Shown: one piece after another, positions 7,463 to 16,033 of the stretch
Numbering within the stretch: position 1 is the first letter of the stretch
Layout of the letters: every line of letters starts with the position of its first letter
DNA from: Oscillospiraceae bacterium
GTDB taxonomy: Bacteria; Bacillota; Clostridia; Oscillospirales; Ruminococcaceae
Length of the DNA: 64,000 nt
Direction: 5' to 3'
NCBI GenBank assembly: GCA_022800935.1
Contig: JAAWRH010000002.1
Coordinates: forward strand, 124,001 to 188,000
Position numbers and translations under genes: made by a program
Notes under the pieces: model-generated
The model's input: only the letters and a program-made list of their open reading frames with translations
Told to the model about the DNA's origin: nothing
The model's database searches: none

Positions 7463-8991
7463 GCAAACACCTCCTCGATCTCGACAATGTCGTCCGCGTC
7501 AGCCGGCAGTATGGACTTGGCAGCGGAAATTTTCTGGAGCCGGTTGAGCTTGAATTTGTATTGAATCCCCATAATCTGTACCGCAATCAAAGGGGTAAGG
7601 GCAACCAGGGCAATCACGCCAAAGGCGTCGGTCATCAGGTTGCCCCCGTGCATCTCGCAGGCCCCGATGCACAGCGGCAACAGGAAGGTTGAGGTCATGG
7701 GTCCGCTGGCCACGCCGCCGGAGTCAAAGGCAATACCGACAAATATCTTTGGCACCAGCTTGGACATTGCCAGGGCAATAATATAGCCGGGAATGATAAT
7801 CCACCGGATGGGCAGTCCCACCAGAACCCGCAGCATGGAAAGCCCCACGCTCACCGACACGCCGATGGAAAGGCAGCGGTTCATCGCCTTGGCGGAGACC
7901 ATGCCGTTTGTAACGGTCTGTACCTGCCGGTTGAGAATCTGTATGGCGGGCTCGGCCTTGACGATATAGTAGCCGATGAGCATCCCGATGGGGATCAGCA
8001 GCCACTTGACGGAGGACCCGGCCAGGTTGTAGCCGATCATGGTGCCCACCGGGGCAAATCCCACATTGACCCCGCACAGGAACAGCACCAGTCCCAGATA
8101 TGTATATCCGAAGCCCACAACCACCCGCTGTCTCTGCCTGTGCTGATAGTGGTGGGTGTAAAGCTGAAATATCACAAACATGGCCAGGATGGGGATAACG
8201 GAAATGAAAACCTCCTTGGCATAGTGGGGGGTTTTAAAGGCAAAGGCCTTTGCCACATCCTGCATGGTGGAAACCGAAAACTCCTCCCCGGCGGCAAAAA
8301 GCGCGCTCTGGGGATTGTAAAAACACCCTAAAATCATGACCGCCAGAATGGGCCCCACACTGGAAAGGGCCACCAGACCGAAGCTGTCGCTGGAGGCGTC
8401 CTTATCCACACGGATGGAGGAGAGGCCAACACCCATCGCCATAATAAAGGGGACGGTAATCGGGCCGGTGGTCACGCCGCCGGAATCAAAGGCCACCGGC
8501 AAAAATTCCCTGGGAACCAAAAAGGAGACAGCCAGCACCGCAAGATATAAAAACATCAGCAGCATGGAAAGGTCGATTCCTTTGATGATCCTCACCACCG
8601 CCAGGGAGAGGAACACCCCTACCCCCGCCGCAACGGTGAAGATAATCACCATATTGGGGATGGAGGGCACCTGATTGGAAAGCACCTGTAAATCCGGCTC
8701 TGCCAGGGTGACAATCACGCCCATGAGCAGGCTTATCACCACAATGGGGAGCAGGCTTTTGGACTTGGAAATCTGTCCGCCGATGCCCTCTCCCAAAGGG
8801 CTCATGGACATCTCGGACCCCAGTTGGAACATTCCCATGCCTACAATCAGCAGGATGGCTCCTACCACAAACATGACCACCGAGCCGGTATCCAGCGGCA
8901 CCAGAAAGATGCTCAGCAGCAGGACAATACCGGTGATTGGCAGCACCGCTGAAAGTGATTCCAGTATTTTTTCTTTCAGTTTTGGATTCAA
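7459..8991 (-). CDS. DUF1538 membrane protein, tandem-domain form (UmpAB-like)
   Basis: A 510-residue polytopic membrane protein with about 12 hydrophobic segments and two copies of the family hallmark: PVAFDSGGVTTGPITVPF in the first half and GIAFDSGGVASGPMTSTF in the second. From memory, a two-gene DUF1538 system (UmpAB) from a halophile was reported to act as a Na+/H+ antiporter; here both halves are fused. The start is TTG 8991 behind AGGAGG. The C-terminal acidic tail (DADDIVEIEEVFA) abuts the PII-like gene. Transported ion is unknown. Confidence 0.82.
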   Translation of the reverse strand: MNPKLKEKILESLSAVLPITGIVLLLSIFLVPLDTGSVVMFVVGAILLIVGMGMFQLGSEMSMSPLGEGIGGQISKSKSLLPIVVISLLMGVIVTLAEPDLQVLSNQVPSIPNMVIIFTVAAGVGVFLSLAVVRIIKGIDLSMLLMFLYLAVLAVSFLVPREFLPVAFDSGGVTTGPITVPFIMAMGVGLSSIRVDKDASSDSFGLVALSSVGPILAVMILGCFYNPQSALFAAGEEFSVSTMQDVAKAFAFKTPHYAKEVFISVIPILAMFVIFQLYTHHYQHRQRQRVVVGFGYTYLGLVLFLCGVNVGFAPVGTMIGYNLAGSSVKWLLIPIGMLIGYYIVKAEPAIQILNRQVQTVTNGMVSAKAMNRCLSIGVSVSVGLSMLRVLVGLPIRWIIIPGYIIALAMSKLVPKIFVGIAFDSGGVASGPMTSTFLLPLCIGACEMHGGNLMTDAFGVIALVALTPLIAVQIMGIQYKFKLNRLQKISAAKSILPADADDIVEIEEVFA

Positions 8992-9047
8992 AATAGGGCC
9001 CCTCCTGTTTCATTGGTTTTTGACTCCCAAAAGGGAAAATATTGCGC

Positions 9048-9740
9048 TTATTCAAAGGGCTGTCCGTTCTCCATCAGCACGGCGATCCGCAGCACATGGA
9101 CCGTCTGTATTTCCAGCCCTGCCTCCTGGGCGAAGGCCTCCAGATAAAGGGTGGGATTGATGTTCTTTTCTATCCCCGCCGCGCAGCAGAGGTTCAGCTT
9201 CAAAAACCCCTCCTCCACACAGGGGTTGGAGAGGATGACGTCCGGACGGATGTCCGTCTCCTTCATCCCCTTCTTGGTCCGTTTCATCACTGGGATGGCC
9301 TCCAACCGGTCGAACGACTCCAGTCTGGTGAGGGCCTCCTCCGGGCCGCAGTCCTCAAAATCCATGCGGATGATATAATCGGCCCGGCGTATCTTTTCCG
9401 GCTTGTTCTTTTGCAGGGCGACTCTTTTCACCACAAGCCCCTCCGGCAGGGCGGCGTTCAATCTATCCGCCACCTCCTGGCACCCCATGACGCGGGTGAT
9501 GCGCATATCCATAGTCTCGCACAGGCTTTCAAACCCCAGGGAAAGGGGCAGGGCAAAGGTGGTGTAGGGGTGGGGATTGAAGCCCTCGGTGTACCAGACG
9601 GGTATCTCCGCCCGCCTCAGGGCCCGCTGCATACAGCGGTTGATATCCAGGTGGGAGATATATTTGGCCCTCCCTGTCTTTTCATAGAAAACCCGTAAAT
9701 TGGGCATTTTGTTCACATCGGTGATGACGATATCAGTCAA
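9048..9740 (-). CDS. TIGR03936-family (DUF2344) radical-SAM-linked protein
   Basis: A 230-residue cytoplasmic protein beginning, after a short lead, LRVFYEKTGRAKYISHLDIN, the signature of the DUF2344 family that always accompanies the large radical SAM protein upstream. It overlaps that gene by 8 bases. The start is taken as TTG 9740 because GGAGG sits 8 bases before it; ATG 9707 (MPNLRV) is the alternative and lacks a site. Function is not established; tRNA or ribosome modification has been a common guess. Confidence 0.85.
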   Translation of the reverse strand: MTDIVITDVNKMPNLRVFYEKTGRAKYISHLDINRCMQRALRRAEIPVWYTEGFNPHPYTTFALPLSLGFESLCETMDMRITRVMGCQEVADRLNAALPEGLVVKRVALQKNKPEKIRRADYIIRMDFEDCGPEEALTRLESFDRLEAIPVMKRTKKGMKETDIRPDVILSNPCVEEGFLKLNLCCAAGIEKNINPTLYLEAFAQEAGLEIQTVHVLRIAVLMENGQPFE

Positions 9741-11583
9741 AGCAGCGGCCTCCTACCAGTTGATTGGCCCCGCAGCCTGCGCATTGCTGGCGGCAGTTAG
9801 GGGTGGTTTGGTTGTTGTGCGCCTTTTGATTCTCGCGGACCAAAAATTCCTTGGAAACCGCGTAATCCAGGTGATCCCAGGGCATTACCTCAGCGTATTC
9901 CCGTCTGCGGTTGGCGTAGAAGGCCGGGTCCAGCCCGCACTCCTCCATGGCCTCCTTCCACCACTCCATGTGGAAGTGATTGCCCCAGCTGTCCAGGCGG
10001 CAGCCCTTTTTCCAGGCCCGGTAGAGCACCTCTCCCAAACGGCGGTCCCCCCTGGCCAGCACCCCTTCCAGAAAGCTGGTATCCGCGTCGTGCCAGTTGA
10101 GGCGTATCTTTTTGCTCCGCAGGTGGGCCAGCATGTGGTCCTGTTTTTCCCGCAGCATCTCCCAGGTGTCCTGGGGCTCAAACTGGAAGGGGGTAAAGGG
10201 CTTGGGGACAAAGCAGGCGCAGCTCACCGTAACGGTGACGGACTTCCCCTTCTGGCGGCTGGGCAGGCTGTAGTAAAAGTCCACAATCCGCTGGGCCAGG
10301 TCCACAATTCCCTCCACATCCTCCATGGTCTCGGTGGGCAAGCCCATCATGAAGTAGAGCTTCACCGCCGTGTAGCCGCCCTCAAAGGCAGTACGGCAGG
10401 TATTGAATATTTCGTCTTCATTGACGTTTTTGTTGATTACATCCCGCATCCGCTGGGTCCCGGCCTCCGGGGCAAAGGTCAGGCCGCTTTTGCGCACCTT
10501 GGACACGGTTTCCAGCAGCTCCGGAGAGAAGTTATCCACCCGCAGAGAGGGCAGGGAGAGGTTGATCTTCTTATCATCGGTCCACTGGACCATTTCAGTC
10601 AGCAGACTTTCCACCTGGGAATGGTCGCTGGTGGAGAGGGAGGAGAGGGAAATCTCGTCGTACCCGGTGGAGGAGCACAGGTCCCGCCCGTTGCGGCAGA
10701 GGGTATCCACGTTTTTCTCCCGCAGGGGACGGTAGATAAACCCCGCCTGGCAGAACCGGCACCCCCGGATGCACCCCCGCAGCACCTCCACAATGGCCCG
10801 GTCATGGACGATATCCGTATAGGGCACCACAAAGGAGGAGGGGTAGAACACCTTGTCAAAGTCCCGGATGATCCGCTTGCGGACCTTGGCGGGGGCCCCG
10901 TCCCTTGGGGTCACGCTCTGGACGGTGCCGTCAGGGTTGTAGGAGACCTCGTAAAGGGAGGGCACATAGATTCCCTCAATCCGGCAGGCCCTCCGCAGGA
11001 ACTCCTCTTTGGACCACCCTTCCCGTTTGGCAATTTTGTAGAGGTCAATCAGCTCCAGGTTGACCTCCTCCCCCTCTCCCAGGATGAACAGATCGATAAA
11101 ATCACACAGGGGTTCCGGGTTGCAGGCGCATGGGCCTCCCGCCACCACCAGCGGAGCCAGCCCAGTCCGCTCCGCGGATTTCACCGGGAGCCCGGCCAGG
11201 TCCAGCATGTTTAACACAGAGGTAAAGCTCAGCTCATACTGGAGGGTAAAGCCGATCATGTCAAACTCCCGAATGGGGTCGAAGCTCTCCAGCCCGTAAA
11301 GGGGGATATCATTTTCCCGCATCAGGGTTTCCATATCTTTTTCCGGGGCGAACACCCGCTCACACCAGATGTCCGGGCGGGCGTTTTTCAGGGAGTAGAG
11401 TATCTTCATCCCCAGGTGGGACATTCCCACCTCATACACATCCGGGAAGCAGAAGGCAAAGCGCACATCCACCTCCTTGGGGTCCTTGACGACGCTGCCC
11501 AACTCGCCGCCGGTATAGTGGGCGGGCTTTTGGACCTGCATCAATATGCGGTCCAGCTTTTCAGAAATCTGTCGGTTTGGCAT
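9733..11583 (-). CDS. TIGR03960-family radical SAM protein with B12-binding-like N-domain
   Basis: A 616-residue protein. Residues about 40-230 form a B12-binding-type Rossmann region (VRFAFCFPDVYEVGMSHLG). The radical SAM cluster motif CIRGCRFC is at residues 271-278. A Cys-rich end (CRQQCAGCGA) may bind another cluster. Members are widespread in Firmicutes, paired with the DUF2344 gene as here, but their substrate is not established. In many Clostridia ribonuclease G follows this pair; it does not here. Start ATG 11583. Confidence 0.9.
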   Translation of the reverse strand: MPNRQISEKLDRILMQVQKPAHYTGGELGSVVKDPKEVDVRFAFCFPDVYEVGMSHLGMKILYSLKNARPDIWCERVFAPEKDMETLMRENDIPLYGLESFDPIREFDMIGFTLQYELSFTSVLNMLDLAGLPVKSAERTGLAPLVVAGGPCACNPEPLCDFIDLFILGEGEEVNLELIDLYKIAKREGWSKEEFLRRACRIEGIYVPSLYEVSYNPDGTVQSVTPRDGAPAKVRKRIIRDFDKVFYPSSFVVPYTDIVHDRAIVEVLRGCIRGCRFCQAGFIYRPLREKNVDTLCRNGRDLCSSTGYDEISLSSLSTSDHSQVESLLTEMVQWTDDKKINLSLPSLRVDNFSPELLETVSKVRKSGLTFAPEAGTQRMRDVINKNVNEDEIFNTCRTAFEGGYTAVKLYFMMGLPTETMEDVEGIVDLAQRIVDFYYSLPSRQKGKSVTVTVSCACFVPKPFTPFQFEPQDTWEMLREKQDHMLAHLRSKKIRLNWHDADTSFLEGVLARGDRRLGEVLYRAWKKGCRLDSWGNHFHMEWWKEAMEECGLDPAFYANRRREYAEVMPWDHLDYAVSKEFLVRENQKAHNNQTTPNCRQQCAGCGANQLVGGRCFD

Positions 11584-11902
11584 ATCCTATCTCTATCTCC
11601 TAATCTGATATAGTTTAAAAGGTTTTCCACAGGAAAAATTGAAGCATTATTCCCATTATAAATCATTATAGCATAAAACAAAAGGTAATGGTATAAGTTC
11701 TCAAGGATATATCATGTAATAATTGTAAATTTGTTGTGTCTTACAAAGTAAGACATCCATATTTTACTTTTTTCACAACTGCCGTTCCCCTAAACCCCTG
11801 GTAGATTGATTCTCAAATACCGCGTTATTGCTTTTCCACCTAAATAGACATACAATATAAGCAGGACCGGCGCCGGTCACTTGAACGCAAGGAGATACTG
11901 CA
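11584..11902. other. Intergenic region between divergent genes
   Basis: AT-rich. It holds a perfect 7-bp hairpin/palindrome GTCTTAC-AAA-GTAAGAC (11738-11754), a possible operator, and the promoter of the XRE-TPR regulator. No further gene seen. Confidence 0.5.
11828..11856 (+). promoter_or_regulatory. Promoter of the XRE-TPR regulator
   Basis: -35 TTGCTT (11828-11833), 17-base spacer, -10 TACAAT (11851-11856), about 46 bases before the start codon. Confidence 0.6.
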
Positions 11903-12709
11903 ATGGAAATGAAATTAGGCGAAAGAATCCGTAGCCTGCGGAAGGAGCGGAATATATCCCAGGAGGTTTTGGCCCAAAACCTTGGCGTCACCTTTCAGGC
12001 GGTGAGCAAGTGGGAAAACAACTCCGCCCTCCCGGACACGGCGCTGATTCCCTCCATCGCCCTCTTTTTCGGTGTGTCCATTGACCGGCTTTTTGACATC
12101 AACCTTTTGGAAACGGACAAGCAGGTCAGCGCCCTCTGCGATGAGGCGGCGGCCTGCCGTGAAACCGACCCGGCCAAAAGCGAGAACCTTCTCCGGGAAG
12201 GGTTAAAAAAATACCCCGGAAACGACCGGCTTCTCAACAATCTGCTTTACACCCTCCGCGCACCGGAGCGAAGCGACGAGGTGATTTCCATCTGTAATTC
12301 CCTGATCGAAATCACCCGAAACGACGTCATAAAATACGACGCTTACCGAGTCCTCGCGGAAGCCTACAAAGCCCGCGGGGAATACGGGCTGGCGAAGTCC
12401 GCTCTGGACAAGCTCCCTGAAATATATTTTACCAAGCTACAGATGCAGGCCCTTCTGCTGGAGGGAGAGGATATGTACGCCCCCGCCTGTGAACAGAAGG
12501 ACCTGGCGGCGGAGATGCTGGTGGATATGCTAGTACGACTAGCCGGTTACTACCAAGAAAAGGGCTATCCTGAAAAGGCAAAGCGCCATCTGTCGGTATG
12601 CGCCAAGGTGATCAAGGCCCTGTCGGAGGAGGAAACCGAAGAGGGCCGGGATCGCACGTTTTATGAATACTATGGTAAGGATGTTCTAAAAGAGATACAG
12701 TGCCGGTAA
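11903..12709 (+). CDS. XRE-family regulator with TPR-like C-terminal domain
   Basis: A 268-residue protein. Residues about 5-62 are a lambda-repressor-like HTH (LGERIRSLRKERNISQEVLA, then VTFQAVSKWENNSALPDTA). The rest is helical and TPR-like. This architecture is common for Firmicutes regulators that respond to a peptide or stress, but no peptide gene is visible. AAGGAGAT precedes ATG 11903. It is followed by an intrinsic terminator. Confidence 0.85.
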   Translation: MEMKLGERIRSLRKERNISQEVLAQNLGVTFQAVSKWENNSALPDTALIPSIALFFGVSIDRLFDINLLETDKQVSALCDEAAACRETDPAKSENLLREGLKKYPGNDRLLNNLLYTLRAPERSDEVISICNSLIEITRNDVIKYDAYRVLAEAYKARGEYGLAKSALDKLPEIYFTKLQMQALLLEGEDMYAPACEQKDLAAEMLVDMLVRLAGYYQEKGYPEKAKRHLSVCAKVIKALSEEETEEGRDRTFYEYYGKDVLKEIQCR

Positions 12710-12716
12710 AACAGAA

Positions 12717-12756
12717 CCGCCGCAAAAGCTGCTAAAACTTTTGCGGCGGCAATTTT
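12717..12756 (+). terminator. Intrinsic terminator, copy 1 of a repeated hairpin
   Basis: Perfect 12-bp stem CCGCCGCAAAAG (12717-12728) with CTTTTGCGGCGG (12738-12749), then an AATTTTT run. The same stem recurs at 13490-13523. Confidence 0.85.
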
Positions 12757-13070
12757 TATCTTCCGGTTAAACGTTCCAAAAGGGAATGATCTCCATCCAG
12801 CAGGTACAACAGACGGCTGGCAGCGCCGGAGGGCTCATTTTTCCCGGTCTCCCAGGCTTCTACCGTTTTGGGTGAAACCCCCATCACATATGCAAGCCCG
12901 CTCTGTGTCAGGTTTAGCTCCTTTCGGGCGCGTGCAACATCTTCCGCTTTAAACGTAGGGGCAGAAATTTTTCTGACAGAAACCTTCCCCTTGGAGTGAT
13001 CACCCTGCTTATAGGCCAACGCGTCTTTAAGACCTTCCATAATGCCTTCATACACATTAAATTCTTCCAT
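12756..13070 (-). CDS. XRE-family antitoxin (HigA/NadS-like)
   Basis: A 104-residue protein whose C-terminal half is an HTH (ARKELNLTQSGLAYVMGVSPKTVEAW follows residue 45). It lies 11 bases downstream of a RelE-fold toxin gene; toxin-first order is typical of HigBA-type modules. It should repress the operon and bind the toxin. GGAGG lies 6 bases before ATG 13070. Confidence 0.85.
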   Translation of the reverse strand: MEEFNVYEGIMEGLKDALAYKQGDHSKGKVSVRKISAPTFKAEDVARARKELNLTQSGLAYVMGVSPKTVEAWETGKNEPSGAASRLLYLLDGDHSLLERLTGR

Positions 13071-13081
13071 AGCAATCCTCC

Positions 13082-13411
13082 CTACTTACGCTTTAAAGTA
13101 TTGACAATCTTTTTAAATTCTGCTATTTCCGCTTTGCTTAGATTCTCTTTAGCAGACTTTGGATAGGCATAAAGCATATAAATAATTCTATCTATCACAA
13201 CATCAACATAAATAACTCGGATACCACCGCTTTTACCTTTTCCCGGAAGTGAAAAGCGAACTTTACGAACCCCGCCGGATCCCTCAATAACAGTACCCGC
13301 CTGCGGATTCAAAAGGAGCATTTCTTCAAGAGCATAATATTCATCTTCACCGAGGCCAAGAGCTTTCCATGCTTTTTCAAATGAAGAAAACCGAATAAAC
13401 ATTCTTTCCAT
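13082..13411 (-). CDS. RelE/HigB-superfamily toxin
   Basis: A 109-residue basic protein with the RelE/HigB pattern: VRKVRFSLPGKGKSGGIRVIY, then IIYMLYAYPKSAKENLSKAEIAEFKKIV. Members are mRNA interferases acting at the ribosome. It is followed by its XRE antitoxin. The start is ATG 13411 with GGAGGGCGTT upstream; ATG 13402 is possible. The cassette is AT-rich and sits between two copies of the same hairpin. Confidence 0.87.
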   Translation of the reverse strand: MERMFIRFSSFEKAWKALGLGEDEYYALEEMLLLNPQAGTVIEGSGGVRKVRFSLPGKGKSGGIRVIYVDVVIDRIIYMLYAYPKSAKENLSKAEIAEFKKIVNTLKRK

Positions 13412-13489
13412 AACGCCCTCCTCATTATCATTATATCTAATTTACTGCCATAATGCAAGCATAAGATTAATGATATCCACCTGACAGAA

Positions 13490-13523
13490 CCGCCGCAAAA
13501 GCCCAAACAGACTTTTGCGGCGG
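13490..13523 (-). terminator. Repeated hairpin, copy 2
   Basis: The 12-bp stem CCGCCGCAAAAG/CTTTTGCGGCGG is identical to that at 12717-12749, with the same ACAGAA left flank. It sits between the toxin-antitoxin cassette and the 3' end of the ECF operon. No strong T-run, so terminator function is less sure than for copy 1. Confidence 0.6.
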
Positions 13524-13532
13524 CAAATACCA

Positions 13533-13850
13533 TCAATAATATATTCCAACAGACTGGAAAAGCTCCGGGAAATTCTCCATCACAAACTCAATCGTCCCCA
13601 TGGTCAGCGCGAACCCAGCCATCACCAGCACCAGGAACACCGCCGCCCCGTCATACTTCAGCTTCTCTTCCCCGCTGGTAAAGTGGCAGAACAGCAGCTC
13701 CAGCCCCAGCAGAATCAGAATAATGGGCCAGCAGGAGAGAATCACCTGATAGTTCAGCGTCTGCACAAAGGGCCTGACCAGGAACATCACCCCAAAGACC
13801 ACCAGAACCAGCCCGGCAGTCAGGGAACCCACACGGCGTTTTTTATTCAT
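13533..13850 (-). CDS. Small membrane protein, function unknown
   Basis: A 105-residue protein with three hydrophobic stretches near residues 9-26, 35-55 and 68-88. It begins with a basic cytoplasmic end (MNKKRRVGS). The start overlaps the end of the preceding gene by 8 bases; GGAGG lies 9 bases before ATG 13850. Last gene of the sigma/anti-sigma operon. LiaF/DUF5668-like membrane proteins have a comparable layout, but I cannot assign it. Confidence 0.65.
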   Translation of the reverse strand: MNKKRRVGSLTAGLVLVVFGVMFLVRPFVQTLNYQVILSCWPIILILLGLELLFCHFTSGEEKLKYDGAAVFLVLVMAGFALTMGTIEFVMENFPELFQSVGIYY

Positions 13851-14793
13851 GGCGCTGCGCCTCCTCCGGGTCCTCCTGGGCTTCCTCCACAGGCTTCACT
13901 TCTTCAGCCTCCTGAGCCGAGGGCTGAGGCGCTTCCGCGGGTTCGGCTGTCTCCGCCGCCGGATTCTTCTCCGGGCTTTTAGCGTCCTCCGTTGGAACCT
14001 CCTCCGGAGCGGCCTCATTTTCCAAGGTCAGAACGATTTCCGGGGCCTTCTCCTCTTCTGTAGGCTGGATCTCCTCCGGATGTTTAAAAATCTCAGAGGA
14101 TTTAAAAATTTCCGACGGCTTTCCGTCCTCCGGGGGCTGGAAGCCCTCCGAAAAGGGGATATCCTCCGGGGCGCGGTAATCCCTTCTGTATTGGTAGTCT
14201 TCCTCTTCCTCCTGGTTCATCATGGATTTCAGGTCCTTCAGCTCCTTGCGCTTGCCGAAGATAAGCCACAGGCCGAGTACAACGATAGCAATCGCCCCAA
14301 TAAAGCGCGGCAATCCATCCATGATTCCCGAAAAAATTCGGTAAATATAGCTCTCCCACCCCAGCAATTCGCTTCTCGCCAGCATTTCCATAAAGTTCCG
14401 CAGCAGCAGGATGCCGCCGGAAATGGTCAGAATCCAGCCCAGCAGCAGCCTGACATACCGGTTGAACCGGAAGTTGAAGTTGTGGAGCTTAGGCATGGCG
14501 CCGCCATCTGTAAACAGGAATTTGTCCTCCAGCAGATAATATTCCTCATCTGAGGCATAGCACTTATTCAAACAATCGAAGAAAGCGTAACACCAGATGA
14601 TGGGAAGGAGGAATCCGATAAATTCAAAGAAATAATAAGAAATCTTATCCAGAAAAGCCATGGCGGAGATGGTGCCGAAAAAGAGAATCATATAGGAAAG
14701 CCCCAGGTGCATAAAGCCCATGAACATATGCCCCGCGCCGGGGCACAAACTGAACAGCATGGTCAAGAGTTTATTTTTTCGTGTTGGCATCAT
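13843..14793 (-). CDS. Polytopic membrane protein with acidic Pro/Glu-rich tail
   Basis: A 316-residue protein with several membrane segments in residues about 15-215, beginning with a Lys/Arg-rich end and CPGAGHMFMGFMHLG, a motif seen in TM2-like/zinc-ribbon membrane proteins. From about residue 218 to the end it is a disordered Glu/Pro/Ala-rich cytoplasmic tail. GGAGG lies 6 bases before ATG 14793. It overlaps the anti-sigma gene upstream by 23 bases, so it belongs to that operon. Function unknown. Confidence 0.68.
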   Translation of the reverse strand: MMPTRKNKLLTMLFSLCPGAGHMFMGFMHLGLSYMILFFGTISAMAFLDKISYYFFEFIGFLLPIIWCYAFFDCLNKCYASDEEYYLLEDKFLFTDGGAMPKLHNFNFRFNRYVRLLLGWILTISGGILLLRNFMEMLARSELLGWESYIYRIFSGIMDGLPRFIGAIAIVVLGLWLIFGKRKELKDLKSMMNQEEEEDYQYRRDYRAPEDIPFSEGFQPPEDGKPSEIFKSSEIFKHPEEIQPTEEEKAPEIVLTLENEAAPEEVPTEDAKSPEKNPAAETAEPAEAPQPSAQEAEEVKPVEEAQEDPEEAQRHE

Positions 14794-15205
14794 ACAAAAC
14801 CTCCGTATCAAAATCAGTAAGGGAACCGCCCTGATAGGGGGCGGAAATGGTGTAGCCCCTGTTTTCGGCCCAGGCGGCGGCCATATTGCGCAGGTTCATC
14901 ATCTTGCCGCTGCCGGTAAAGATCAGGGCCACGGCGGCGCAGGTGGATAAAACCACCTGTAGGGTGTACACCCGGAACTCCCGGCAGCGCTGGCGGTACA
15001 GCTCCCGCGTGATGCGCTCGGTAAGCCCCCTGGGCGGCATGGGCTGAATGGGGAGGGGAGAAAGCCAGGGATTGCCCGCATTTTCAAAGGCGAAGATCAT
15101 CGCCTCGCCGCACCGGGGACAGCCCGCCAGGTGCTGGGCAAATTCAGCCCTTTCGTCCACATTCATGCCTCCCGCCAAAAATCTTTCAAGGTCGCTGCAC
15201 TGCAT
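14771..15205 (-). CDS. Zinc-finger anti-sigma factor (zf-HC2 type)
   Basis: A 144-residue protein beginning MQCSDLERFLAGGMNVDE. The HLAGCPRC motif near residues 28-35 gives the H-x3-C-x2-C ZAS signature of anti-sigma factors. One membrane segment lies near residues 80-100, followed by a short outer domain. ATG 15205 is chosen (AAGGAGG 9 bases upstream); it overlaps the sigma gene by 20 bases. It should hold the upstream sigma factor inactive at the membrane. Confidence 0.85.
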   Translation of the reverse strand: MQCSDLERFLAGGMNVDERAEFAQHLAGCPRCGEAMIFAFENAGNPWLSPLPIQPMPPRGLTERITRELYRQRCREFRVYTLQVVLSTCAAVALIFTGSGKMMNLRNMAAAWAENRGYTISAPYQGGSLTDFDTEVLYDANTKK

Positions 15206-15728
15206 AGACGTTTTCCTCCTTCCATTCTTCCCGGACAAGCTCCCGGAGCTGTTTTTTGGCCCGGTAAAGGCGCGTTTCCGCCGTCCTCAGGGGGACCTTC
15301 AGCTCCAACGCAATCTCCGACAGCTTCTTGTTTTTGCAGAAATACGCCACCGCAACCTCCCGGTAGGGCTCCCGAAGACTGCCGCACAGCTCCAACAGCC
15401 GCTTTCGCTGGTCGGTATGTATCACCAGGTCCTCCGGCGTGGGGTCGGGGGATTCAATCTCCCCCAGGGTGGTGTCGGAAACCATCTGCATCCTTCTGCG
15501 GGGATCGGTCAGGAAATTCCGGCACTTGTTGGCGGCGATGGTCATCAGCCAGGCCTTGAAATTCCGTCCGTCAAAGCTGTCCAGCTTTTGAAAAGCCGCC
15601 AAAAAGGTTTCCTGGGTCAAATCCTCCGCGTCAAAATAGTCGTGTACAAAGGAATTGCAGACCTGGAACACCAGGGGCTTATAGCGTTCTATTTCCGCCG
15701 TAAACATTCGGACATCAATGGTTTCCAC
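15186..15728 (-). CDS. ECF-type RNA polymerase sigma factor
   Basis: A 180-residue sigma factor. Region 2 is around residues 15-85 (DYFDAEDLTQETFLAAFQKL and the following W/R-rich helix), region 4 around 112-165 (LREPYREVAVAYF then LSEIALELKVPLRTAETRLYRAKK). The start is uncertain: GTG 15728 abuts the GGGGAGG site directly, while ATG 15707 is 20 bases from it. It begins a four-gene operon with its zinc-finger anti-sigma and two membrane proteins. Confidence 0.88.
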   Translation of the reverse strand: METIDVRMFTAEIERYKPLVFQVCNSFVHDYFDAEDLTQETFLAAFQKLDSFDGRNFKAWLMTIAANKCRNFLTDPRRRMQMVSDTTLGEIESPDPTPEDLVIHTDQRKRLLELCGSLREPYREVAVAYFCKNKKLSEIALELKVPLRTAETRLYRAKKQLRELVREEWKEENVYAVQRP

Positions 15729-16033
15729 CTCCCCCCTGCTTTTCTACAAACAGATTTTCTAAGCCCCCAGGCCGCTTTTTTAATCCGTTCACTTACTATA
15801 ACAGCTTACAGAGGAAAAACACGTCAGATTTTTTAAAAAAAATTGTCCAATAGGCCCCCGGCAAAACCGGAGATTATTCATAAAAAGGAGTTTTTTGTCT
15901 CCATCACCGGCAGTAGCCTTCTTTTGAACCACTCGCCTAGCGAGTGGTTTCTATATACAGCAATGGGACGCCCATAATAAGGACGTCCCCAAAAGTCTGT
16001 TTTAGAACCTGTATTCACAACCGCCGAACCCTG
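15729..16033. other. Intergenic region with two hairpins
   Basis: Contains a perfect 10-bp hairpin AACCACTCGC-CTA-GCGAGTGGTT (15927-15949) and a second hairpin between GGGACG (15965) and CGTCCC (15990). Either could end ptsI transcription, although neither has a clean T-run. No gene seen. Confidence 0.5.
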
